Assembly: GCA_003833135.1 (NCBI GenBank)
Contig: QZLH01000164.1
Coordinates: forward strand, 46,951 to 93,491
Reading direction: 5' to 3'
Length of the DNA stretch: 46,541 nt
Origin: Oehlia diaphana
Taxonomy: Eukaryota > Glomeromycota > Glomeromycetes > Glomerales > Glomeraceae
Below are positions 1 to 11,101 of the stretch, piece after piece. The notes beneath the pieces are model-generated. The model did not search any database. It worked only from the letters and a program-made list of their open reading frames with translations, and had not been told where the DNA came from. Position numbers and translations under genes: made by a program. Numbering within the stretch: position 1 is the first letter of the stretch; every line of letters starts with the position of its first letter.

Positions 1-116
1 ATTTTTAGTGATACGGAATTGTGCATTTTTCCGTATCCTATTAAGATACGTTATTTCTAAGGAAAAAAATCGTATGAAAACTTTATAAAAAACGTATCCA
101 ATTTTTTTATAGGGTG
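1..116 (-). repeat. Terminus of a CACCCTATAA-ended repeat, cut by the window edge
   Basis: Read on the minus strand from 116 down to 1, this starts CACCCTATAAAAAAAT, continues with GGATACGTTTTTTATAAAG and ends near GTGATACGGAATT. The same string, with few changes, stands on the plus strand at about 20782-20908. The first copy runs off the left edge of the window, so its other end is not visible. It is the outer end of a non-autonomous repeat family; no coding sequence is seen in it. Confidence 0.7.
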
Positions 117-2242
117 TTATTTATTGTTAGATACTATATACTCAACCCAAAGTTACATTTTAATAAGTTGATTTTGATTTCGCGAAAATTTCATGTCGAG
201 ATGTCGAGATAATACCATGTCGAGAAAAATTCTTTTGGAGAATTTCCGCTCAGGAATTTGCCTTACACCCGCTGATCGCCCCGTAATGTCATTATTCAAA
301 ATATGTAAATATGTAAATCACCATATGAAAGGTGCATTTTATATTTAATGAAATGATTGGCTTTGATGAATCCGGTTGTTATGACTAGAGAAATTTGTTT
401 ATTTTTATTTTTTGCTAATTATTTAAAAAAAAATTCCTAACAAAATATTTTATTTATTGTAAATATGCTGGTTTTAACAAAGCCGATAAGTATGGTTTAG
501 TACTAGGTACTAGGTGCAGACTTTGGGTAACAAATCAAATAATAAGCAAATGGCTGGTGATAAAAGTTACCACGACTGTGATCAAAGTATAGCTAAAAAC
601 ATAACTTTTTCTGATACAACTAATTATCGGATTCATGCAAAAGTACAAGCAAAGTTTCAGGAAAAAGAAAACCCGAGGTCCTTTTAGTGAATATATCTGT
701 TTTCGTATACATGGTGATGTTTTTAATTGGTGGTTTTATCGGAAAACAGACTGTTAATTATCTTTGTAAGTTGACAATTTGTATGTAGGGACTAGGGAGT
801 GTATAGAAACTAAATAACGTAAGATGGTAAAGTAACGTAAAGTCACATGACTTACTTACTTCCCTTACATAACGTAAGTTACCTACTTAGCTAGTTTAAA
901 TTACATGACTAATATAACCAATTAAATTTTAGTAGTAATCATCATCTTTATTTTTTTTATTAAAAATCATTTTTTAAATTGTCCTATAAAACAACTAAAC
1001 CTGATTTTTATATTTAAACATTTTATTATAAATGGTAAACCCAGAGTAAACCGTCAGAGCAAGTACCAATTAATAACATCGTAATGTACAGTATGAACGA
1101 TGCAATCGGTAATATTGGGTAACATGCAATGGTTTGCATCGACTCAAACAATCAAGTGAGCGGTCTGACAGCGCTGGACTGTACCTTCTTCTAGACCTAC
1201 AAAAAAAAAAAAAAAAAAATGAAACGAACGTTATATATGAACTGATTTAATTAGCAAGCTCTTCCAAACTTCCAAGCTTCTTTGTGAAATAATAACAAAT
1301 CAGGAAATCAGTATGTCGCACAGACTCACCACCATCGCAAGTATTATGATGTAGTACTTGAACGATGTAGTGCTCGAATGATTTAGAGATATTACAAGTA
1401 ATCCAGTACCATTAGGCACTAGTGAACTTTTCTCTTCAAGACTTTGACCAAAGTTGCTTAGGAGTAAGGCTCATAATTTTTTTGATAATATTTTGTTTCT
1501 AAATAGGGAATCAGTGTCTTGACTAGGAGCAGAAAGACTTTAACAATTTATTATAATGCGTAAACTTTTTTTTTATTATAAACATTCCTTATTTTTCTTA
1601 ACCTTTAGATATTTATTATAACGCATAAACTTATTACAAACATAAAAGCATTTTAAGTTTAAAAAATTAAAATGGGAAAAGTTGTAAATCATTTGATCAT
1701 TTCACATTTTTCGCCGATATTCGGTCTTTAACAAAATTAAATCACACTACATACAAGTAAATCTATTAAATTTAACGTGACACACTAAGTTCTACTGAAC
1801 TTATAAAACTCTATCAGAAATGATTGTAATTTAAAGAGTATGTTGTTGCAAAATGTATGTATACTAACGCGTTCTAATGTTACTACATGTACTTGACGAT
1901 CGGGAAGTCTCAATTTTCGTTATGTTATTTCAAAAATTACTGAATTGATTTCCAATAAATAATATTTTATTAACAATTTTCAAATATAATATGATAATGT
2001 TTGTATCGTGTGTAATTAAAATATGTCAATTGTAGTAATAATACTGCATCGTACAAAGTAATATTCCTGAAATAAATGAAATGACATAATAATACTAAAA
2101 TTAAAAAAAAAAACACCTTTTGCTCGTATTATTCATAATTAGCAAATTTATTAATCTATAATTTTAATAAAATAGCTATAGTATATAATAATTTGAACTC
2201 TTAAGTTAAATTGATTTTCTTTTTTATATAAAACTTGCTATA
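117..2242. other. Gene-poor AT-rich stretch
   Basis: No convincing gene. It holds one short open frame (550-687, listed separately), a self-complementary stretch rich in TAACGTAAG at about 815-885, and an A run at about 1201-1219. Long A/T runs are frequent. I see no RNA gene or recognisable transposon domain. Confidence 0.6.
550..687 (+). CDS. Short open frame of unknown meaning (46 codons)
   Basis: ATG at 550 opens a 45-residue frame ending at TAG 685-687. The frame is also open for about 14 codons upstream of the ATG. It begins MAGDKSYHDCD and its composition (Asp, Lys, His, few Leu) is less AT-driven than its surroundings. No domain, signal peptide or membrane segment is visible. It could be an exon or relic of a larger gene, or chance. 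I do not recognise it. Confidence 0.15.
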   Translation: MAGDKSYHDCDQSIAKNITFSDTTNYRIHAKVQAKFQEKENPRSF

Positions 2243-3704
2243 TTAAATATTAAAATCATAGTTAATATCATTTATACGTGGTCCATATTTAAAATCCTTG
2301 ATTACTCCGTCACTTTTATATTTGTCAATCAGTCTTGTAAAATCCTCTCCTATGTAAATAGGATCACTAGTAAGTATGAAAAGTGAAAGTGCGCTGGCCT
2401 ACTTCTCCATCTATCTAAGAATTTTTTCAAATTTTCTAAAGAAATTATAAATTCTTTACCAATTCTTATTTCTTTTAAATTCATTGGTGCTGATCTAATT
2501 AATATTTCTAATAATTCCCTTTCCATATTCTTTATCACCTACTATACGCATTATAACTATTAATAATGATTTTATATTTTGACAAATTTTTAATAATTTT
2601 TCCAATTCGGTAAAATGCTCCTCTGATGGTGAAAATAAAATCGATAAATATTCAATTGAAGGACAATATTCATAAACTTTACGAATAAAATTTATAGAAT
2701 TCTCTCTAAAGTTAGGAGGATATTCATAATCGTAAGTTTCATAAGGTCTGAACAAAATTTTTTTAAGATGACCTCCACTATTTTCAATCATACTAGAAAT
2801 TACATTTAATCCATTACATTCTATATTGAGAATTTCAAGTTCATAATAAACTTGTATTTTCAATTTTTTTAATTGTTCTTCAGTAAAAAAAGGATATGCA
2901 TCGATCTTTAATATTTTATAGTTTATAGAATTTTGGAAGTATTTCTTAAAATAATGTATGTACAATATCATCTACGTAATTGATGAATACTCTTAAATAA
3001 TTGAGACTATTTGCTTTCTTTTCTAGAGTAAGGAAAATTTCTACATAAGGATCTTCAAGATAATCATCATGAAATTCATCTATCCATTCAAAATGCTTTA
3101 AATTCTTCTGAACTTCAATCAATTTAACAATTCCATTATTAGGTTGTGGTTTTGTATTATAGATGATAAATCTCTGTATATATTGACAAAATTGTGATAA
3201 TCCATAAAAGTATGAAGAATCAATAGATGTATCACATCTTAATTCACAGATTGATTTAAGATGAACCTTAGATTCTGGAAAATAAAATATTTGATGCTTA
3301 ATTGATCTCATATCTAAATACTTTAACTCTGAAGATTTTTTTATAAAGAAATAATAAAATTCTTGTTGCATCAAAAATTGATTATAAGCTAAAGATGATC
3401 CAATAGAAATTATACTATTTATAATTTTTACATTGATACTTTTACAGAATTTGTCTAAAAGTGAAGGTAATTGGATTCTTTGCTCTGTTATGTATTTCTT
3501 AATATTATCAAATAAATAATGAGCAATAATAATGAATAAATATTTATTTCTTTTATAATTAATATAATGATAAGACCAAGGATTCCTCCATAAAACTGGT
3601 ACCGCAGTTTCACACCAAAGTCTATTGACCATTAAACATGAAAAGAGGGATTTTGAATCATTTTGTAATCTTAGGAAAAGAACATCTTTATTAAGTATGG
3701 AAAT
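2243..3704 (-). pseudogene. F-box/LRR-like protein pseudogene
   Basis: Three reading frames in sequence match the intact F-box protein at 22755-24230 along nearly its whole length. The N-terminal part (3704 down to 2946) keeps SCLMVNRLWCET and WRNPW, the middle (about 2971-2495) keeps CPSIEYLS and EKLLKICQN, and the C-terminal part ends at TAA 2243-2245. The expected start codon is ATT (3702-3704) instead of ATG. Nine bases of the F-box are deleted in frame, and frame changes occur near 2950-2970, 2500-2540 and 2365-2385. F-box proteins normally recruit substrates to SCF ubiquitin ligases; this copy cannot make the full protein. A shortened product from ATG 3632 is conceivable but would lack half of the F-box. 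Confidence 0.85.
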
Positions 3705-4715
3705 TTTATAAAAATAAATAAAAGAAACGGTTTAGATACTGTAGTTGTAAAATTTTTAAGCGTCATTCAAAGTACATTAATTCCCATTATGTTGATAATT
3801 CCGGGGTTATCATTGGATTATTTGTGCAACCATAGTAATAATGACGAAATAAATAAACGCCAAATATTACGATTATTAACAGTTAAACCAATAAATAGAA
3901 TCAGATTTATGTAAGCCTGATAAACACACGTGACCTCGTAACTGCAGGAAAATGGTCATCGTATATTCAATTATGCATAATTTGCGTCATTAAAAGAATA
4001 TTTTTAAATTATTATTTAAATAGAATTTTGTGATTGAAATATTGAACTTTACAATATATACAATACACGACACGATTTAAAGTAATAGATATTTTGCGGA
4101 GAACTATTGATTTACAGCGGCCACGGTTTCAATTATAAAACTTTTTAATTCTACCTTTTGGAACTAATAATCATCCAATATTAATAGATTTTTTTTATCA
4201 ATATTGATAGACTTTTTACCCATCTTTTAAATAAACATCATCCGTAAGAATATTAAGAAAAAAATATCATGAATTATTATTAAGAATTGTAGGACAAATG
4301 AATTTAATTACCTATTTTTAATTAACTATTGTATAAAATATTTGTGTCTGCATATTTGTTCACCCATATTCTTTGTAGAACGATGTAAAACAGCGTAAAA
4401 ATGAAATGAAATTTTTTGTTGTACGACGAAAATGATGAAATTCGTAAATAGTAATTATAATATTGAAGAAACAAAATAGAACCGCGAGCCGGTACCCATC
4501 CATAACTTAAGATTTTAAAAGTCTGAAATTGCTTCGCCTTGATTTATAATGTATATTTAAAAAAATACATCAAAAATTTGCATTAATAAATTCATCAATA
4601 GTTTTTAAAAGAAGTAATTATATGTTACTGACAGATACAAATTTGACTTATTTTTTATGTAAATTATTATCTTTTTTTGAGAGAGTGTGGTTATTTCTTA
4701 TCCGATTCAATTTTA
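3705..4715. other. Intergenic AT-rich stretch
   Basis: No gene, RNA or clear repeat is seen. The sequence upstream of the F-box relic does not match the region upstream of the intact paralogue beyond the first few bases, so the promoter of the relic has decayed or was never shared. Confidence 0.5.
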
Positions 4716-4810
4716 GGCCGGGCAAAAAAAAATTTTAGATTCTCGTGACATAAAATTTTAAAACTGACCCGGCCGGGTCACGAGAATCTAAATTTTTTTT
4801 TTGCCCGGCC
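4716..4810. mobile_element. 95-bp PIF/Harbinger-like MITE
   Basis: The ends are perfectly inverted GGCCGGGCAAAAAAAA and TTTTTTTTGCCCGGCC. The inversion continues inward through TAGATTCTCGTGAC / GTCACGAGAATCTA. TTA is present directly on both sides (4713-4715 and 4811-4813), which is the 3-bp target duplication usual for PIF/Harbinger elements. In inverse orientation its sequence equals the two ends of the 5264-5501 element with the middle removed. No coding capacity. The superfamily call rests on the TTA duplication alone. Confidence 0.8.
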
Positions 4811-5263
4811 TTATGGAATTACTGAATTAGGAATTTATTTAGTAAATTTATAATAATTTTATATATTAAGTAATTTGTATATGTTTTTTTATTCTTAGAC
4901 AAATTCGTTGATCCGCAAAAGAAAAAATTAATACTCAATCAATAATATACCTTAGTAATGGTATAATGGCTTGATCAAATAATTAATGAAATAAAATCTT
5001 GCTTATGTAAAAATAAAAAATTAGATTTTATTAACGAATATCAATAACCTGAAGTAGTCTAATAATCCAATATCAGCTCGCCTGCTAGTCAATTCTTTAA
5101 TGTACAAGTGTGCTGAAACGTTTAACGTAGTGAACTTTTCATCTTTTAAACATGTTCAAGCCGAGCCTGAATATGCGGATCATAAGTCTGATAACCGATC
5201 GGCAGCTGCCCTTTGATATTACAACTTCGTCAATAATTTCTCCATCGATCATATTTCCTTTTA

Positions 5264-5501
5264 GGCCGGGCAAAAAAAAAAAATTTAGATTCTCGTGACC
5301 CGGCCGGGTCAGTTTTTCGAAAATGGAAATTTTTTTTATAGTAAAAAATTTTCATCCCGTGATTTTATGTTATTGGCTAATATGGCGTAAAAAAATTTTA
5401 CATATGAAAAAATTTTACAAATATAAAAAAAATTGCCGGCCGGCCGGGTCATTGTTAAAATTTTATGTCACGAGAATCTAAAAATATTTTTTTGCCCGGC
5501 C
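5264..5501. mobile_element. 238-bp PIF/Harbinger-like MITE, longer relative
   Basis: Same GGCCGGGC...GCCCGGCC ends as the element at 4716-4810, again flanked by TTA on both sides (5261-5263 and 5502-5504). Just inside the left arm is GACCCGGCCGGGTCAG, and just inside the right arm is GGCCGGCCGGGTCATTG. Between them lies an AT-rich core of about 130 bp with no open frame. The two internal CCGGCCGGGTCA copies are direct repeats; the shorter element looks like the product of their recombination. Confidence 0.8.
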
Positions 5502-5504
5502 TTA

Positions 5505-6617
5505 TCTATAAAAGAAATTTTTTCATTAACAATAATTCTGGTTTTTTATAAAAATCATGCTTTTAATAGTATGGTCTAATGTATACTCGATCGCATACTA
5601 CAACTATTGGATTAGAAGCGAAGAAAGCAAATAAAAGTAATTTTATAAAATATGTTCCTTATGAAAAATCTAATTTAAGGTGTCTCTATTTTACAAAAAT
5701 TTCGATAGTATAATAAACAATAATTAAAAAGATTGTTTTCATGATTTCATGGCCTTAATAAAATCCTATTTAAACGTAATTTTGACCTTATAGTTAGAAT
5801 TTTCGAATATAACTTTCTTAATTTATGCGAGCTATTCATTTACAAGATTAATCACTTAAGGAACGGAAAAAAATAAAAATAATATTTACCAATCTGTGAG
5901 ACTGTGACGCAAATTTTAGTTTTTTATGCCTTTATTTCATTGTCCAGTAAATTCGAAATAAAGAAAAAAATTCGGTTTATTACTTTGATTTGAATATATT
6001 TTTCTATCATACATGACGGAGCATATATTTTTTTTAAAATTAATATCCGGTGAGGATATATTAAAATTCCAAGAAAATCACGTCAAATGAATAGCTATTG
6101 TACATTAATTTTATGAATTTACTTTATATGTAATCAAGAATTTGTTAATAAAATGTTCTTTTTTTGGATAACACCGGTCAGAATTTTCATAATGTCAGCC
6201 CTGTAAAGATTGGTAGATCGCTATCACATCAACATATGATTTAATTACCATTCTTTATAAGAAAAATTAAGGAAAACTAAAAATATTTTATTTTTTTGTT
6301 GAAATTACGGTAATTATTATTATTTTTCTCCACGAAAAGGCCTATTAATAAAATGTTATTTATATGATAGTTATGAATATTTCTTTTAAGTTATTTTAAA
6401 AGAAATTTTTATAACTTCAATCATTCGCTAAAAAAAAAGTTGATTGAGTATAACAACGAGATTTCTATTTTGAAGGAATTTCTCCAATCTAAAATATACG
6501 AACTTTTAAAAAATCTTTTTATTTTAGTTCGAAACTGAAGAGATTTGGAGGTGAAAAAATTGTGTTTATATAATTTTTGAGAATCAAAAGGTTGACCGTG
6601 ATGAAATTAAAAATAAA
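5505..6617. other. Intergenic AT-rich stretch
   Basis: No gene or RNA is supported. Only A/T-rich unique-looking sequence is seen, with no inverted or tandem repeats that I could recognise. Confidence 0.5.
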
Positions 6618-7060
6618 ATGAAGTTCACAGTTCTTATTTTAGGAGTATCAGTCTTAGTATATAATAAATTAATGAACAGCGAAGTTAATTTTTTTTTTAC
6701 AAAAAAAAATTACCAATTAATGCTTGTTCGCACCCTTTTTCTGAGGCTGAATTGAATGATAAACGTGCATTTCCTTCTCCATATTATTATAATGTTGATA
6801 AGAAGAAGGATAAGTCCTATTATTACTATAACTACGATCATAAAATGGAAAGAAGGACCACAAAGACGACCACTAAGTGAAATATTGCAGATGTGACAAG
6901 GATAGTTACTAATTCTACAACGATCATAAAAATGGAAAGAAGGATCACAAAGATGACCTATTACAGACGTGATGCTGATGCATTAGCTGATGGAGACAAA
7001 CATAATGACAAGGATAGTTACTATTACTACTACTACTACTATGATCATAAAGGAAAATGA
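6618..7060 (+). pseudogene. Relic of a small Tyr/His/Lys-rich, probably secreted protein
   Basis: ATG 6618 begins MKFTVLILGVSVLVY, a typical hydrophobic signal peptide start. After a run of T and A (about 6689-6711) the frame shifts and continues as a mature-looking segment with ACSHPFSEAELNDKR, a KR pair, then YYYY-rich and DHK/GKK-type blocks. A second block (about 6911-6960) repeats the first (about 6827-6879) with one extra A, which shows that the first has lost a base. The last block reads KDSYYYYYYYYDHKGK before TGA 7058-7060. At least two frame changes are needed, so this is a relic or a misassembled homopolymer region. Small secreted proteins with tyrosine and lysine repeats occur in fungi, but I do not recognise this family. 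Confidence 0.45.
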
Positions 7061-7968
7061 CCAAGAAATCTTATTAAATTTTTTTTTGGTAATTGAACTT
7101 TCATTGCATAGAGAGAAAGATCAATTTGATATTTTTATAAATACTGTATCATAGTAGTTTTGATCTTAATCATTATGGAACTATCAAATTTCTTTTCATC
7201 TTAAATGTATCTATATTTAATACTTTTTTTGTATACTATCTTATACAGCGGAAGTTGAGCTATTTAACGCTTTTATCTAATCTTTAACGTTCACTGGATA
7301 AACATTGGTCGCTCAGCCTTTTGTAAACAACGGTTGTTATAAAACCTAGACCGTAGCTAGAAAGACAGTTCCTGTTGGAGGAGAAGGCTTGAAAGGATAT
7401 ATAACTAAAAAATAAAAATTATATATACTCAGTCAGAGCAAAAGTTATGTTTTTACCATTGTACGAGTGGAAGGTAACATCAAAAATTTCAACTACTATC
7501 TTTCCTCAGTTCGTTAAGTTCGCTAGTAAGCGTGTAAACAAATCTGGGAATCGATGCTTACCTTTGATCTCTAAATTCTCTAACATATTTTTATTTAAAT
7601 GACTTTTCGATATACAATTTTATGATTTCTATGATTTTTGAATTTTTTTTTCCTTATTTTTTTTTTTTAGGCCAAAATTATAAAATTTGGCCAGAATTTT
7701 AATAAAAATTACAAATCACATGATATGTATATCTGATATTGCTACTTATAATTCTGACCAAAGTCTTTGTCCACCCATGTTAAACGCTTAGAGCATCCTT
7801 ACATTTTAATATAAAATTTTGGCCGAAATTAAGATTAATACTATTTGAGTAGTAACTCCAGCCAAATTCTAATGCCGGCCGGAATTAAGTTTACCCTATT
7901 AGAAAATTCAGTCAACTTGGTTGATAGGTGATATCAATCTTAGGTAGAGTTTAATCCAGGGTAAACAT
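7061..7968. other. Intergenic stretch with GGCC-type short inverted motifs
   Basis: No gene. At 7670-7700 a short palindrome GGCCAAAATTATAAAATT(TGGCC) is followed by AGAATTTT, and related pieces lie at about 7811-7830 and 7870-7887. These belong to a dispersed motif seen elsewhere in the window (see findings). Confidence 0.5.
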
Positions 7969-8162
7969 TCAAAAATCCCAGGTATTACCCTGATGTATCC
8001 ACGGAATAAACTGTTCAAAATCCAGGATGCATTAGGGTGTACCATCACATAATTAAATCAAATATATGTAAAGTATCATATAAAAAATTATTATCAGACA
8101 TTTTTTTGATAATTCTGCCGTTAATGGTCACACGGAATTTTTGTCGGATATTTTAAAATGAC

Positions 8163-8188
8163 ATTATTATTATTATTATTATTATTAT
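8163..8188. repeat. (ATT)n microsatellite
   Basis: About nine ATT units, followed by a degenerate continuation to about 8198. Confidence 0.9.
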
Positions 8189-8580
8189 CATTATTATTGT
8201 AAATACAAAATACGTAGTTTATAAATAAAATACAACGAAATTATTTTTTTTTAGAAAAATACTTGTCAAACAATAGGTCTGCTTCTCTAACTCGCTCTGC
8301 ATCAAATTGTCTGGACATCTTGTGAATTTATATTTATATTATTTTTCAAATCTAACCCGTACAATGGTTGTTTTCTTAGTTTTGATTGTTGTAATTTCTT
8401 GATTCATATTGGAAGGCATTTTCCCGTGAAAAAATCAGAAATCTATAAATCATGTATTATTGATTTTTATGCAATATCAAAAGACTAAAAAAAATACACA
8501 ATAACTTAATGAATAACGCAATACCTCGTTTTTTTAAAAAACAAGTAAAGAAAAAAGTTTTATCATTAAGGATTAACTAA

Positions 8581-9190
8581 GGGGACTGCCAGAAATGACG
8601 TCCTTTCCTAAGGGGGGAGCATATCTGAAATGTGACGACGAAGTGTGGCGCAGTAATTTCAAAAAAAAATTAAGTTAAAGATTTTCTTTTTAGTGTAATG
8701 TTTTCAAATTTACACATTAGATGTATTTTCATCTGTTTTACAAATTCACTTATAAATGGAAGGAGTTTTTGGAAGTAGATTTTGACTTTTGTATATAACT
8801 ACTGATTTTATCGTCTGCCGATCATTTCCAAAATTGGATTTGTCGTAAAAAACAGTTTTTGTTAAATAACTCTTCTAAACCACCCGTATATTCTCTAAGT
8901 TTGCAGAGCGGACGAAAATACATCTAATGTAGTAATTAAAGGTTTTATTTTAAATAAAAAAATTGCAATTTAATTTTTTTTGGAAAAAATCGCTGCGCCA
9001 CACTGCGCCGTCAACCTGACACACATTTTCAGGGGAGACCATGATGATGTTACACATCTTCCATTTTTAGACACTTGTAGTTAATATAATTCTAGCCAGA
9101 ATTATGTTTTAATTTTACATTTCCTAAAATGAATGATGACATGGGAGGGGGGGGGGGGGGGGGGGGGGAATGTCATTTCTGGCCATCCCC
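8581..9190. mobile_element. Inverted-repeat element nested in the 1.5-kb element
   Basis: The outer ends are GGGGACTGCCAGAAATGACG (left) and, read inverted from 9190, GGGGATGGCCAGAAATGACA. Inner arms also pair: GACGACGAAGTGTGGCGCAG (about 8632) against GACGGCGCAGTGTGGCGCAG (inverse of about 8990-9012), and ACATTAGATGTATTTTC on both sides. No coding region and no certain target duplication. It may be a separate insertion into the surrounding element or its inner domain. Confidence 0.6.
9147..9168. repeat. Poly-G run of 22
   Basis: An uninterrupted run of about 22 G in otherwise AT-rich DNA, next to the right end of the nested element. The exact length is likely to be unreliable in any assembly. 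Confidence 0.85.
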
Positions 9191-9479
9191 CAAGAAGGCT
9201 GGTTCTGAGCGCGGATGGCCTTCTTTGAAAAAAACAAAGATATTACACGAAAAAGACAGCTATTTTGGATATTCTTGGAGAATTTGAAACGTAAATAGTG
9301 GGAATGAGTTAAGAGTTATGGAAGTGTGAAATTTTGTCTATTTTAATATGAAGTTTTATAGTGATCGTCAAAAAAATCTCTGATAGTAATTTTTTATATG
9401 GTACTTTACCTATGTTTTGATTTAATTATTTGATGGTACGCCCTAAGGATGCATCCAGGGTAGTACCCTAGATTTTTGA

Positions 9480-9780
9480 TCAGAAAGGCGCTTCATATTG
9501 ATGTAATAACAATAAAAATAAGTTTTGCCATTTTCAATAATATAAAATTATTTTTTTTATGTAAGAATTTTTTTCACACTCATAAATCATGGCTATTAAA
9601 ATCCACGAGGGCTTTTTGAACTGAAGCCTGCACCACTTTTTCTAATTGTGAGTCAAAGAGCTTGTTATAATGAATTATACGTTTGTTATTTTCAATAACA
9701 AGGAAATAATTAGTAAAGTACATATATTAGTTCTTAACATTTAAAAAAATATTTACAAAAAATCTATTATGCAACATAAA
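9480..9780. other. 3' flank of the first array gene
   Basis: No gene. The last 65 bases or so before 9780 resemble the sequence just below 13206 and 16674 and mark the lower boundary of the tandem unit. Confidence 0.5.
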
Positions 9781-11101
9781 TTAATGGGTAATGATTTCCA
9801 TATTTGAAATTTCTGTGTCATTAATTTTTCGATTATTATCTTCATTCTCATCATCATCTTTATTCTCATCATTCTCATGGTTCTTATCATTATCATCATC
9901 CTCATTTTTTATTACAGTGCTTGCACATTCAAAGAATGATAATCTTTTCATTGACACAACTATTATTTTATTATTATCAATAACTTGGCTGCGGATTTGA
10001 TCGCTAGAGGATAAAATAGAGGATATATGATCATCAGTACTTTGAATAGATTTCAAGGTCTTTGTTGACAATCCACCTTTGCCCTCAATGGCATGAACAA
10101 TTTCAGCATCGATGGTGATTAAGTAAGATAGCAAAATGTATATTATGCATTTCACAGTCATCCCTGGTACTTCTTCTAGAATTTCAAAAATATCCAAAAT
10201 AGCGAAAAGATGAAAGATGAAAGATATTATTAATCGTGAAAAATTCCAATACATAACGGCTGTAAATAATGTTCTTTTGCTTCTAATATTTAAAAACAAT
10301 TGAGAAGCATTTTTATTGGCATTTTTTAATATAAGGATTAATCGTGTAGTCACATATATATCAATTAAAAAGTCCGTGACAATTCCTCCAACACCGTAAG
10401 GGGCAATATCAATAAATTTGTAAGAACAAATAATCGTTTCACTTTCAGAAATATATTCGACAGATATTTGTCGAATTATTAGGTATGGAATCTATAAAAA
10501 TAATTATTGATGTCGATACTCAGTTATTACTGTTTTAAAAAGAGAAAAGAAGAAAAAAATCATATTTTTACAGAAAATTTACCGTAAATGCAGTTCTAAT
10601 TACAAATAATAAAATGCATATCCGTTTATCCCAGTCTTTACTTTTCATATCTATTTGCCTTATCCTCCATAATAAGAAAGCTGTTAATGATAATCTAGAT
10701 ATGATGTTTCCGATAAACATAAAGTATATTGAGGCAGTGCATTGAAGGATTGAAGCAACTTTCGGAGTCATATAACTGCAAATCATTCCAAAATTGCGCA
10801 CGATTTGACCAAAATTAAAAATAATTTTAAGGATACTTGAAGCATGTGTTTTACGTATTTTATATGAAATTATCGAAACTATCAAGTTGTGAATGCATAT
10901 CTATAAAAAGAGATAAAAGTAGTAAAACCATTAATTAACATTTAACGCTAGAGAGTTCTCTTGCTTTAGACTCAAGGTTTTTGTTGTTTCGAACTTCTCC
11001 ACTTAGTCTTTAATCTAAATTTTATTATAAAATTAATATCTCACCATAGTAGCTGCTCCTAGCCAAAAGCCAACATATGCTTGAACTTGAATAAAATTCA
11101 T
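9781..11101 (-). CDS. Seven-helix membrane protein, array copy 1
   Basis: Three exons: 11045-11101, 10583-10900 and 9781-10491. The introns start GTGAGA and GTAAAT and both end TTTTTATAG or CTTTTTATAG, in phase 0. The joined product is 361 residues. Hydrophobic segments lie at about residues 5-32, 40-62, 68-97, 112-131, 150-181, 198-228 and 234-255: seven in all, starting almost at the N-terminus. A charged loop follows helix 3 (RIRQIDMKSKDWDKR), and a 100-residue acidic, Asn/Asp/Glu-rich tail follows the last helix. The topology suits a receptor or transporter of the plasma membrane. A 7TM receptor is inference, as no family signature is recognised. In copies 2 and 3 the start is two codons earlier (ATGGAAATC); here that ATG is ATC and the next site is ATG, so translation begins at 11101. 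Confidence 0.7.

Larger units (their letters stand above)
7969..9479. mobile_element. 1.5-kb long-TIR non-autonomous element
   Basis: The left arm (7969-8115) and the right arm (about 9345-9479) are inverted copies over more than 120 bp. Both start TCAAAAATC, then show TA(C/T)TACCCTG and GATG(C/T)ATCC, and both contain TAATTAAATCAAA and ATATAAAAAATTA(T/C)TATCAGA. The left arm has about 31 extra bases near 8000-8030. No open frame of note lies inside, and I found no clear target duplication. Arm length suggests a Mutator-like or fold-back type, but the superfamily cannot be set from this. It encloses the element at 8581-9190. Confidence 0.7.
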
